From contig JAILEQ010000062.1 in the NCBI GenBank assembly GCA_024687305.1, positions 1 to 64,000 of the forward strand: a DNA stretch of 64,000 bases. The letters are read 5' to 3'. Position numbers and translations under genes: made by a program. The stretch comes from Lachnospiraceae bacterium. Lineage in GTDB: Bacteria; Bacillota; Clostridia; Lachnospirales; Lachnospiraceae. Shown here piece after piece: positions 8,814 through 18,127 of the stretch. The notes under the pieces were generated by a model. It had not been told where the DNA came from, did no database searches, and saw only the letters and a list, made by a program, of their open reading frames with translations. Position 1 is the first letter of the stretch, and every line of letters starts with the position of its first letter.

Positions 8814-10613
8814 ATGAAGATGCTTAAAAGACTGACAGCGCTTGCGTTAACCGCTGTCATGCTTGTATCAGCGGCAGGATGCTCCGGCGATGCAGAACCC
8901 GTACAGCGCGGTGAATCCGCGGCTTCGGGACCTGCGGCGACCCAGGGTGGAAGCGGCGACACAGGAAAGAGCACGCAGAGCAAGTCGGAACCGATAGAGC
9001 TTGTTGTTTATTCACAGCTTGCAAACTACTCCGGCGAACAGCAGGGATGGTCAGCAAAGCTCCTGCTTGACAAGTTCAACGTAAAGCTCACCATCATTCC
9101 CGATTCGGACGGCGTATTCGATACACGTATGGAAGCCGGAAAGCTGGGCGACATCGTAGTTTTCGGCTCGACGGGAAACGATTACAAGAGAGCGGTGAAG
9201 AACGGTATGCTCCTTGACTGGAACAAATACGATCTTCTCAATAATCACGGACAGTACATAAGAGACAATATGTCGACCGCTCTGCAGTCAAACAGAAATC
9301 TCACGAACACCATCACGGAAGGCGCGAGCGATGCACTGTACGGATTCGGACATTCGGTTGCGCTGTCCGCGGATTCCCACGAGCAGTTCTTCTATACATG
9401 GGATATCCGATGGGATCTTTACAAGTCTCTCGGCTACCCTGTTGTAAAGGGTCTTGACGACCTTGTTACTCTTTTTGAGCAGATGAAGTCCATATGCCCG
9501 ACGGATGAAAACGGCAACCCGACTTATGCGGTATCTCTCTGGCCCGACTGGGACGGAAACATGGTAATGTATGTAAAAGCCTTTACGACTGCATTCTGGG
9601 GCTATGACGAATTCCAGCTGGGCGTGTACGATCCCGATACGGGAATAATGCATGACGCTCTTGAAAAGGACGGACCCTATCTCACTTCGCTCAAGTTCTT
9701 CAATACGCTTTATCAGAAGGGACTTCTTGATCCCAACTCAATGTCACAGACATATACCGAGATGATCGAAAAACTCAAAGTGGGCGGTGTGTTCTTCTCG
9801 ATATTTAACTATGCGGGAAGCCTCGCGTATAACACGGATACGCACATGCAGGACGGCAAGTATATGTATACCATGGTTCCCCAGGATGCGGTGCCTCTCT
9901 GCTACGGCATGAGCCCTTACGGCGGAAACCGTGTATGGACCATCGGAGCAAACACCGAGCATCCCGAACTCTGCATGGATATCATAAACTGGCTCTGCAC
10001 TCCCGACGGATACATGGAAGTGCTTTACGGACCAAAGGATGTCACATGGTATTACGACAGCGACGGACGTGCCTGTCTTACGGATTTCGGGCAGAAGTGT
10101 CTTAACGACAAAGAGAATACGATAATGACAAAGGAAGAAGCCGGAATATACGAAGGCGGAACCTTCCACGACGGAGAACTTCAGATAAACAACACGACAT
10201 GGTCGGGCAACGAGATCAATCCCAACACAACGGGCGATACCTACGACATGACTTACTGGAGAAGCGTCGTTTCAAAGACCGATTATGATGTGCAGCGCGA
10301 CTGGATAGCTTACACCGGTGCAGAAACCGCGGGCGAGTACATGGATAAGCTTAATTACAGAGTAGCTCCGCCCACCGAGTATAACGAAGCGGAGATGGAT
10401 GATGATTTTGAGCTTATATGGAAGCAGGTAACCACATGTATCGTGGATTACAGCTGGAAAGCCATCTATGCGTCGTCCGACGGCGAATTCAATTACCTTG
10501 TACAGCAGATGATGAGTACCGCCAAAGCATACGGATACGATCAGTGCAAACAGTGGTCCTTTGACGAGGCTGCAAAGAGGCATGCTCTTGAGGAAGCATT
10601 CAGAGGAAACTGA
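8814..10613 (+). CDS. Extracellular solute-binding lipoprotein (sugar ABC transporter)
   Basis: Lipobox VSAAGC; ~600 aa solute-binding protein downstream of LplB/YtcP permeases. Confidence 0.9.
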   Translation: MKMLKRLTALALTAVMLVSAAGCSGDAEPVQRGESAASGPAATQGGSGDTGKSTQSKSEPIELVVYSQLANYSGEQQGWSAKLLLDKFNVKLTIIPDSDGVFDTRMEAGKLGDIVVFGSTGNDYKRAVKNGMLLDWNKYDLLNNHGQYIRDNMSTALQSNRNLTNTITEGASDALYGFGHSVALSADSHEQFFYTWDIRWDLYKSLGYPVVKGLDDLVTLFEQMKSICPTDENGNPTYAVSLWPDWDGNMVMYVKAFTTAFWGYDEFQLGVYDPDTGIMHDALEKDGPYLTSLKFFNTLYQKGLLDPNSMSQTYTEMIEKLKVGGVFFSIFNYAGSLAYNTDTHMQDGKYMYTMVPQDAVPLCYGMSPYGGNRVWTIGANTEHPELCMDIINWLCTPDGYMEVLYGPKDVTWYYDSDGRACLTDFGQKCLNDKENTIMTKEEAGIYEGGTFHDGELQINNTTWSGNEINPNTTGDTYDMTYWRSVVSKTDYDVQRDWIAYTGAETAGEYMDKLNYRVAPPTEYNEAEMDDDFELIWKQVTTCIVDYSWKAIYASSDGEFNYLVQQMMSTAKAYGYDQCKQWSFDEAAKRHALEEAFRGN

Positions 10614-10618
10614 TCCTG

Positions 10619-12160
10619 TCAGGTCTTTCCGGAACGGTATTCCACAGGGCTTACGCCGACGTATTTTTTGAATTTTTTGTGGAAGTAATCGACATTGTTG
10701 TAGCCGACTTTTTCCGATATTTCATAAACCTTGAGTTTTCCTTCGGTGAGAAGCTTTATCGCATGATCGATCCTGATGCGGTCGACATAAGTGTTGAAGC
10801 TCTCACCGACGGTTTTTGTAAACACCTTTCCAAGGTATGAGCTGTTGTATCCGAAAAGTGATGCGATGGTCTCGAGCTTAAGATTTGTATTGTAGTTGTG
10901 ATCGATGTAATAGAGCACATCGTCGATGACGCTGTCTCTCGAGAAATTGCCGAGAGAACTCATGAAAAGCTCAAAACAGCGCGAGAAATAAAGGATTATC
11001 TCATAGAGATAATTTGCGGAGTTTATGAAAGCGATTATTTCGGAGTTTGAGGCAAAGGGAAGAGCGGACGGGCTGTAGCGGTGTGTCATGGAATCCTTGA
11101 TCCTTAAGTAAAGATCCGCAAGGAAAAGCTTTACCTCTGAAATGTCCGCATCCGCGTGATACAGGTATTCCTCAACGGAATATAGTACTTCCGCGGTCTT
11201 GCGCCTGTTAAACGTCTGGAGGTAGTCAGTGAGTTCTCTTGTGTAGCGCTCTATATATGACGCTTCCGGCTTTCCGGCGCTGGCGTCGAAGGAGGGCAGA
11301 TCGTCATAGCCCAGCACGTGCTGACCCTGAGAACAGAAAAAACGGCGCTTTAGAAGCTGTTCGGCCTGCTCGTATGAGTCGGGAATATCGCCGAGAGAAT
11401 CAACTATACGGCCGTATGCCACAAAGATACTGTCAAGCGGGCTTCCTTTTTCGGGAACGGATTCATAATGAGCGAGGAACTTTTCAAAGCGTGAGAGTCC
11501 CGGCGTTCCGAGGAGCAGCAGAAGATCGTGGCCTTTGTAGGTGAAGTGCACGGCGGCGCCTGAACGGCTTCCCGCGGCATTAAAAAGCTCGGAAAAGCGG
11601 TATTTTATCTCGCTTCCCGAAATGTTGAAATCTTCGTATGCGACTATTCGGTATCTGTCGGCCGCAAGTCCCAGTTCCTCGGGCGACAGGTGCTTTAAGT
11701 CTATACTGCGGTCCAATATGTCCTGAAGGATCTCTTTCTTGGATCTGCTCTTTAAGAACTGCTCCTTTGACAGTGCGTCTGCTTTGCTGTCGAGCAGTGC
11801 GTTTATCTCATTCACTGCCTGGACAAGCTCGTCCTCGTCGATGGGCTTGGTGAGGTAATGGCGCACATTGTATTTCATGGCGGCCTGGGCATATTTGAAA
11901 TCCGAATAGCCGGAAAGTATTATGAAGTGCCCCTCGAAGCCGTTTTCCGTGAGTTCGCGGATGGCATCTATACCGCCTTTACCGGGCATGCGTATATCCA
12001 TGAGCACAAGATCCGGATTTAATTGTTCTATATCCGAAACCGCATCGGTTCCGTTTCCGGCTTCGCCGCAAAGCTCGTAGCCGAGCGCGTTCCAGTCTAC
12101 GACAAGCTTTATGCCGTCTCTTATGGGCTTTTCGTCATCTGCGATGTAAAGTGATCTCAT
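10619..12160 (-). CDS. YesN-type response regulator, REC + AraC HTH
   Basis: MRSLYIADDEKPIRDGIK...DLVLMDIRMPGKGG...HYLTKPID; C-terminal AraC HTH YISEKVGYNNVDYFHKKFKKYVGVSPVEYR. Confidence 0.92.
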   Translation of the reverse strand: MRSLYIADDEKPIRDGIKLVVDWNALGYELCGEAGNGTDAVSDIEQLNPDLVLMDIRMPGKGGIDAIRELTENGFEGHFIILSGYSDFKYAQAAMKYNVRHYLTKPIDEDELVQAVNEINALLDSKADALSKEQFLKSRSKKEILQDILDRSIDLKHLSPEELGLAADRYRIVAYEDFNISGSEIKYRFSELFNAAGSRSGAAVHFTYKGHDLLLLLGTPGLSRFEKFLAHYESVPEKGSPLDSIFVAYGRIVDSLGDIPDSYEQAEQLLKRRFFCSQGQHVLGYDDLPSFDASAGKPEASYIERYTRELTDYLQTFNRRKTAEVLYSVEEYLYHADADISEVKLFLADLYLRIKDSMTHRYSPSALPFASNSEIIAFINSANYLYEIILYFSRCFELFMSSLGNFSRDSVIDDVLYYIDHNYNTNLKLETIASLFGYNSSYLGKVFTKTVGESFNTYVDRIRIDHAIKLLTEGKLKVYEISEKVGYNNVDYFHKKFKKYVGVSPVEYRSGKT

Positions 12161-12225
12161 GGAAGTATGCCTTTCGCTTTAGTTTAGGTCACGGTTCATT
12201 ATAGCATAATGAAAGAGAGAAATAT

Positions 12226-14088
12226 ATGAGAAAAATAACTATTGTAAGCATTGCCTGCGTTTTCGGGCTGGCCCTGTTTTTACTTGCAGGATGCGGAAAC
12301 ACCGGAAACACCGTAAACAACGGAAATACCGGAAATACCGTAAACACAGGAAATACCGTTAACGCACCTGAGATGATCGAGAACTTCGGGAATGCGGAAA
12401 GCATTGAAAACACAGAAAAAGCTGAAAAAACGGATCTTGCCGATATGACTGCACGCGAACTCTCATACTGCATGGGAAACGGCATAAATCTCGGAAATAC
12501 CTTTGAAGCGGTATCTTCGGCGAAAAATCTTTCCGTAGCGGTATATGAAAGCGCCTGGGGACAGCCGAGGACGACAAAAGCCATGATAGAAGGATACAAA
12601 GCGGCGGGATTCGATACGCTGAGGATACCGGTATCATGGACGAATACAATGGATTACCTTAACGGTGATTTTGAGATCAACGCGGACTATATCGACAGAG
12701 TGGCGGAGATCGTAAACTTTGCCCTTGAAAGCAACATGTTCGTTGTCGTGAACGATCACTGGGATTCGGGCTGGTGGGCGATGTTCGGTTCATCCGATCC
12801 CGAGACCGTAAAGCTTGCGTGGAAGGTCTATGAAGAAATGTGGAAGCAGGTTGCGGGGTATTTTAAGGATTATCCCGATATGCTGATCTTTGAATCCGCA
12901 AACGAGGAGCTTGGAAACGGCCTTAACAACAACAGTGCATGGGCGGATTCGGGGAGTCTGAGCACAGACGATCAGTACAGGCTCACCAACGAGATAAATC
13001 AAAGATTCGTGGAGATAGTGCGAAATTCCGGCGGTAACAATGATAACCGCTTTCTGCTGATCGCGGGATACAACACCGATATCACCGATACATGCGATGA
13101 CCGCTTTAAAATGCCCGATGACAGCGCAGAGGGAAAACTGTTTCTGTCAGTGCATTACTATACCCCATGGAACTATTGCGGTGCAGGCGAAGGCGGAACG
13201 CGGTCGAGATGGGGAATAAGATCCGATTATGAGACGATGGACAAGTATCTTTCCAAGCTTGCCAAATTCTCCGATATGGGATATGGTATAATCATAGGCG
13301 AGTACGGAGCGCTTCCGGTTTACGACAGCACTTCGGGAATGCATGAGACACAGGATAATGCTGTGGAATTCACGGAGTATTTCCTTGACCACTGCGACAT
13401 AAACAACTTTGTTCCGCTCCTCTGGGATACAAACAGCTCTTACAACAAGGTTACATGCACTTTCAGGGATGAAGAAATAGCTTCGGTGTACTCAAAGAGA
13501 AGCTTTGAAAAGGAAAGCGCTTCGGAAGGCGGATATCTTGTAAGCGTCAAAACGCACATGGCGGAAAGTGTTTCAAATGCCTCCGAAATGTGGGAAGGGG
13601 TCGAGACCTATGAAGCCGGGACACCTGTGGCGTGGATCATGTGGAACGGCGGCGCGGGCACCTATTCGGTGGGAGATACCTTTAATCCTGCGGACAATAC
13701 GGCGGGAATAACCGCGGAAAACGTTGTTGTCGACGGCGCGGGCGTATATACCGTGAGCCTTGATTTTCAGGGCGGAAACAACGGTATCACATTCGCGGCG
13801 CTTGCCATAGCGGATGCGGAAATACTGTATCCGGGATGCTATATCGTGATAAACTCCGTCAAAGTTGACGGCGTTCCTGTGGAGCTTACCGCGGTTCCGT
13901 ATACAAGTTCCGATGACGGAAAATGCACCCGTGTAAACCTTGTGAACGAATGGGTGAAGAATGTACCGGACGATGCGCGAACGCTGATGGGACCGCTTTC
14001 AAAGGCATCCGCGGTGATCGTCGATAAGACCGCTTTTGTGGATATACATAACATAACGATAGAGTTCAGGCTTGTAGTCAAAAACTAA
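12226..14088 (+). CDS. GH5 family endo-glycanase (cellulase-like) lipoprotein with C-terminal beta-rich domain
   Basis: Lipobox LFLLAGC; GNGINLGNTFEA, IPVSWTN, FESANEELG (acid/base Glu), IIGEYGALP (nucleophile Glu). Confidence 0.9.
   Translation: MRKITIVSIACVFGLALFLLAGCGNTGNTVNNGNTGNTVNTGNTVNAPEMIENFGNAESIENTEKAEKTDLADMTARELSYCMGNGINLGNTFEAVSSAKNLSVAVYESAWGQPRTTKAMIEGYKAAGFDTLRIPVSWTNTMDYLNGDFEINADYIDRVAEIVNFALESNMFVVVNDHWDSGWWAMFGSSDPETVKLAWKVYEEMWKQVAGYFKDYPDMLIFESANEELGNGLNNNSAWADSGSLSTDDQYRLTNEINQRFVEIVRNSGGNNDNRFLLIAGYNTDITDTCDDRFKMPDDSAEGKLFLSVHYYTPWNYCGAGEGGTRSRWGIRSDYETMDKYLSKLAKFSDMGYGIIIGEYGALPVYDSTSGMHETQDNAVEFTEYFLDHCDINNFVPLLWDTNSSYNKVTCTFRDEEIASVYSKRSFEKESASEGGYLVSVKTHMAESVSNASEMWEGVETYEAGTPVAWIMWNGGAGTYSVGDTFNPADNTAGITAENVVVDGAGVYTVSLDFQGGNNGITFAALAIADAEILYPGCYIVINSVKVDGVPVELTAVPYTSSDDGKCTRVNLVNEWVKNVPDDARTLMGPLSKASAVIVDKTAFVDIHNITIEFRLVVKN
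12295..12363 (+). repeat. 9-bp tandem repeat coding the GNT/VN linker after the lipobox
   Basis: ggaaacacc ggaaacacc gtaaacaac ggaaatacc ggaaatacc gtaaacaca ggaaatacc. Confidence 0.85.
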
Positions 14089-14129
14089 ACGATCCGTTTA
14101 TGACGGAAAGAATCTTGAGAAGTGCGAAA

Positions 14130-15005
14130 ATGAGATACGTTATTGAAAATGATATTTTAAGATGCGAGACAGATACCCATGGGGCTGAGATAAAGAGCCT
14201 TATAAAGAAGGACGGCAACAGGGAGATCATGTGGAGCGGAGATCCGGCTTACTGGAACCGTACCGCTCCGGTGTTGTTTCCTTTCGTTGGGGCGGTTAAG
14301 GAAAAGACCTACAGACATAAAGGAATTGCCTATAATATCGGGCAGCACGGCTTTGCAAGGGATATGGAGTTTGAACTTGTTTCAAAGGAGGACACCGAAG
14401 TGTGGTTTTCGCTTTCGGAAAACGGGGAGACACTTTCAAAGTATCCCTTCCGCTTCAGGCTGCAGATCGGCTACCGTGTTGAAGAGGCTTCTGTAAAGGT
14501 CATGTGGTCGGTCACAAATACCAATGATGAGGAAATGTACTTTTCGATAGGTGCCCATCCTGGCTTTGCGGTGGACAGCTTAAGCGGCAAAAGCTTTGCG
14601 CTTTTCGACATGAACGGAAATCCTGTAAGCAGCGTAAAAAGCAGGATTTTCGGGCAGGGTGGCTGTGCGACCGATAATGAGACCGTGATCGGAACACCGG
14701 GCGGCAAACTCGCGATAACGGAAAGCCTTTTCGATAACGACGCGCTCATAATTGAAAACGGGCAGATAGGGACTGTTAAGCTGCTTGAAGCCGATGGGAC
14801 AGGACTCGTTTCCGTTTCCTTTGATGCACCGCTTGTGGGACTCTGGTCGCCGCCGCATAAGAACGCGCCTTTTGTGTGCATTGAGCCGTGGTACGGAAGA
14901 TGCGACAGGGAGAACTTTGACGGAGAGCTTAAAGACAGGGATTACGAGCAGAGCCTTGAGGCGGGAAAGCGGTTCGAGGCTGAATATACGATAACTGTGG
15001 GCTGA
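14130..15005 (+). CDS. Aldose 1-epimerase family protein
   Basis: MRYVIENDILRCETDTHGAEIKSLIKKDGNREIMWSGDPAYWNRTAPVLFPFVGAVK...GAHPGF...VCIEPWYGRCDRE. ATG at 14130 preferred over 14100. Confidence 0.88.
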   Translation: MRYVIENDILRCETDTHGAEIKSLIKKDGNREIMWSGDPAYWNRTAPVLFPFVGAVKEKTYRHKGIAYNIGQHGFARDMEFELVSKEDTEVWFSLSENGETLSKYPFRFRLQIGYRVEEASVKVMWSVTNTNDEEMYFSIGAHPGFAVDSLSGKSFALFDMNGNPVSSVKSRIFGQGGCATDNETVIGTPGGKLAITESLFDNDALIIENGQIGTVKLLEADGTGLVSVSFDAPLVGLWSPPHKNAPFVCIEPWYGRCDRENFDGELKDRDYEQSLEAGKRFEAEYTITVG

Positions 15006-15154
15006 GAGAACACTATATTGTTTTCTTCAAAAAACTTACAAAAACTCTTGCTATCGTTAAATGGTTATGATAGAGTAACAGTCGAGCCGGGGACGGCACC
15101 CATAATAAAAAACAGCACTCAACTAATTCTCAATAATGCAGGGGGAAGAAACCC

Positions 15155-15691
15155 ATGACAAAAAACGTAAGTGTTATTGACGAATCAGGCAGACTTATCG
15201 GAACTACCTACCCGAAACGGGCAAGGGGCTTAGTAAAAAACGGCCGGGCACGTTATGTGTCCTGCGAAACAGAGGATACAATTTGCCTGACGTGTCCGCC
15301 GGATATTTTGGAGGACAAAACAATGACAGAAGAATCTTTAAACACAGTTACACGCACACCTTCCGCAGAATATGCGCTTCAGATGCTCGAAAGCATCGCA
15401 CTTGACACAGAAGCCTTAAAGAGCGCGGTTACGCAGGTTTCTAACGAGACAGACAACGGTATCGCCCACATGATCGAGGCCCGCGAAAAGACTAACAGAG
15501 AGCTTATTGCCTTCTATACCCAGATGTACAACGATTATAAGCCGGCTGCTCCCAACAAGAAGAGCAACACCGTGGAACGCTTTATGGAGATAGCGGACAT
15601 GGTCAAAGGACTTAACAAGGAAGACTATGACAATGATGCCTGGGAAATGCTCATGGATGCGGCAGAGATGCAGCTCACCCGTAACTATTAA
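15155..15691 (+). CDS. Hypothetical protein with N-terminal RRXRR-like motif (TYPKRARGLVKNGRARYV)
   Basis: ATG after aggggga; N-terminal ~45 aa match the pattern VxVxDxxGxxxxTxPxRAxxLxKxGxAxxV. Confidence 0.6.
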   Translation: MTKNVSVIDESGRLIGTTYPKRARGLVKNGRARYVSCETEDTICLTCPPDILEDKTMTEESLNTVTRTPSAEYALQMLESIALDTEALKSAVTQVSNETDNGIAHMIEAREKTNRELIAFYTQMYNDYKPAAPNKKSNTVERFMEIADMVKGLNKEDYDNDAWEMLMDAAEMQLTRNY

Positions 15692-15731
15692 AGAAATGGT
15701 CTGTTAGACAAATAAAACGGTTCGTAAAGCA

Positions 15732-15769
15732 AAGCCTCATTTTACCGAAGGGTAGAGTGAGGCTTTTTT
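15732..15769 (+). terminator. Intrinsic terminator
   Basis: aagcctcattttacc-gaag-ggtagagtgaggctttttt. Confidence 0.85.
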
Positions 15770-15790
15770 GATAAAGGAAGTGTATATCAT

Positions 15791-16336
15791 ATGGAGTTGT
15801 TGAACGGAAGACCGGGCAATACCGAAGGCAGGCTTCCGAGAGAGATCAGGACCTATGATCTTCTGGATTCTCTCGGGATCGAATACAAAAGGACGGATCA
15901 TGATAGGACCGATACCATGGAGGAGTGCAACAAAGTCGATGCGGTCCTCGGAGTTGTGATCTGTAAGAACCTGTTTCTTTGCAACCGGCAGAAGACCGCG
16001 TTTTATCTGCTTATGATGCCCGGTACCAAAAAGTTTAAAACAAAGGAATTGTCCGCACAGATCAATTCATCGAGGCTTTCATTCGCGGAGCCTGAGGATA
16101 TGTTGAAATACCTGGACATTGAGCCGGGATCCGTCAGCATTATGGGACTCATGAACGATAAAGATCACGCGGTAAAGCTCCTTATCGACGAAGATGTTCT
16201 TAAAGATGAATTCGTCGGCTGCCATCCGTGCGTAAACACATCGAGTCTTAAGCTCCGCACGGAAGATGTAATAAATAAGTTCCTTCCTGCCGTAGGGCAT
16301 GATTATAAAACAGTCCGGCTTGTGGGAGAAGACTAA
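15791..16336 (+). CDS. YbaK/ProX-type prolyl-tRNA editing (deacylase) protein, copy A
   Basis: TDHDRTDTMEECNKVDAVLGVVICKNLFLCNRQKTAFYLLMMPG...GCHPCVNTSSLKL. Confidence 0.85.
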   Translation: MELLNGRPGNTEGRLPREIRTYDLLDSLGIEYKRTDHDRTDTMEECNKVDAVLGVVICKNLFLCNRQKTAFYLLMMPGTKKFKTKELSAQINSSRLSFAEPEDMLKYLDIEPGSVSIMGLMNDKDHAVKLLIDEDVLKDEFVGCHPCVNTSSLKLRTEDVINKFLPAVGHDYKTVRLVGED

Positions 16337-16483
16337 ATGAAGTGAGAACATCTGTGAACGTTTGATCGAATACGGCTCTCCGAACGCATGCTCGATCGAA
16401 GATCATAAAAGTGGAAGAAAAGGTTGTTGATATGACTGAAAAAAGAACTAAAGATAAATTTCTGAAAGAAGGATTTTTTAAAG

Positions 16484-17080
16484 ATGATCACAAGAGATGA
16501 AGCATTTGAACTATTAAAGAAATACAACAAGGATCCCTTTCATATTCAGCATTCACTGACCGTGGAAGCTGTTATGAAGTGGTATGCGAAAGAACTTGGA
16601 TATGGCGACGAAGCAGAGCATTGGGGGATCGTAGGACTTCTTCATGATATTGACTTTGAACTTTATCCTGAAGAGCATTGCCTGAAGGCACCGGAGCTTT
16701 TAAAAGAAGGCGGTGTAAGCGATGATATCATACACTCTGTGTGCTCTCATGGTTATGGGATTACTGTCGCCTGCGGTGCAACAATCGATGTAGAGCCTGT
16801 TCATGAGATGGAGAAGGTTCTTTTTGCCGCAGATGAACTCACCGGACTTATCTGGGCGGCTGCTCTCATGAGACCCTCAAAGAGTACCAAGGATATGGAA
16901 CTTAAGTCTCTGAAAAAGAAATATAAGAGTAAAGGCTTTGCGGCAGGATGCTCGAGGGAAGTGATCGAGCGTGGCGCAAATCAGCTCGGATGGGAGTTGG
17001 ATAAGCTTCTTGAAATGACGCTTCAGGCTATGGCTGCAAGTGAGGATATCATTAATGCCGAAATGGAAGCTGAGAAGTAA
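16484..17080 (+). CDS. HD domain-containing protein
   Basis: HSLTVEAVMKWYA...HWGIVGLLHDIDFE...SHGYG. Confidence 0.85.
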   Translation: MITRDEAFELLKKYNKDPFHIQHSLTVEAVMKWYAKELGYGDEAEHWGIVGLLHDIDFELYPEEHCLKAPELLKEGGVSDDIIHSVCSHGYGITVACGATIDVEPVHEMEKVLFAADELTGLIWAAALMRPSKSTKDMELKSLKKKYKSKGFAAGCSREVIERGANQLGWELDKLLEMTLQAMAASEDIINAEMEAEK

Positions 17081-17111
17081 AAATCGATTGTAAACAAGGA
17101 GGTATATAGTT

Positions 17112-17663
17112 ATGAGCAGAGTGAACTACGGAGCAAAACCAATCATGTTACCGCAGCCGGTACTTATCATCGGAACTTATGATGAGAACGGTGTACCAAA
17201 CGCTATGAATGCGGCCTGGGGGATTACTACTGATTTTAAGGAGATTACAATCAGTCTTTCAGAGCATAAGACAACTGATAATTTCAAGATAAGGAAGGCG
17301 TTTACCGTTAGCATGGCTACGGAAAATTATGTAGTGGCTTGCGATTATGTCGGTATTGAATCAGGCAGAAACGTGCCGGATAAGTTTGTCAAAGCGGGTT
17401 TCCATGCTACAAAGAGCGAATTTGTGGATGCACCTCTCATTGATGAGCTTCCGATGGCTCTTGAATGCAGGGTAAAGAGCTTCGAAGACGGCATTCTTAT
17501 CGGTGAGATCGTCAATGTCTCTGCGGATGAGAGTGTGGTTACTGACGGCAAGATCGATATTAAGAAGCTTAAACCGATAGCCTTTGATCCTTGCAATAAC
17601 ACATACGTTGCACTTGGCGAGAAGGTTGGAAATGCATTTAAAGATGGCTTGCAGCTGAAATAG
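17112..17663 (+). CDS. Flavin reductase family protein (FMN-binding)
   Basis: VNYGAKPIMLPQPVLIIGTYDENGVPNAMNAAWGI...TDNFKIRKAFTVSMATENYV. Confidence 0.85.
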   Translation: MSRVNYGAKPIMLPQPVLIIGTYDENGVPNAMNAAWGITTDFKEITISLSEHKTTDNFKIRKAFTVSMATENYVVACDYVGIESGRNVPDKFVKAGFHATKSEFVDAPLIDELPMALECRVKSFEDGILIGEIVNVSADESVVTDGKIDIKKLKPIAFDPCNNTYVALGEKVGNAFKDGLQLK

Positions 17664-17675
17664 GAGGATTGTACA

Positions 17676-17966
17676 GTGCAGTATCTTATTAGAGCTTATG
17701 ATGGAGCAGGAAAACTGGATAAGAGGATGGAGGTCCGTCCTCGCCACCTGGAAGGGATGAAGAAACTTAGCAACCACATTGTCAGTGCAGGTGGTCTGCT
17801 TGACGAAGAAGGTAAGATGAAAGGCTCTGCCCTTATAATGGACTTCGAGAGCCGTAAGAAACTGGACGAGTACATAGCCGGTGAGCCCTACGTTCTTGAG
17901 AAGGTCTGGGAGAAGATCGAGATCGAACCTATTAATGTGGTTATAGCTAATACACTGAATAAATAG
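17676..17966 (+). CDS. YCII-related domain protein
   Basis: MQYLIRAYDGAGKLDKRMEVRPRHLEGMKKL...GSALIMDFESRKKLDEYIAGEPYVLEKVWEKIEIEP. Confidence 0.85.
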   Translation: MQYLIRAYDGAGKLDKRMEVRPRHLEGMKKLSNHIVSAGGLLDEEGKMKGSALIMDFESRKKLDEYIAGEPYVLEKVWEKIEIEPINVVIANTLNK

Positions 17967-17984
17967 ACAGGCAGAGATTACATG

Positions 17985-18018
17985 ATATAGGGAGTCTGTT
18001 TAGACTCCCTATATTTTT
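17985..18018 (+). terminator. Intrinsic terminator
   Basis: atatagggagtct-gttt-agactccctatattttt. Confidence 0.85.
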
Positions 18019-18127
18019 ATGGAATTCGCTCCTTAAATCGAAAAAAAGCCTCTAATTCGCTCAAATCTTCATTGATAGGGTGTCAATTTTATAATATGAT
18101 GCTGTTATAAAGATGAGAGGGTGGTTT

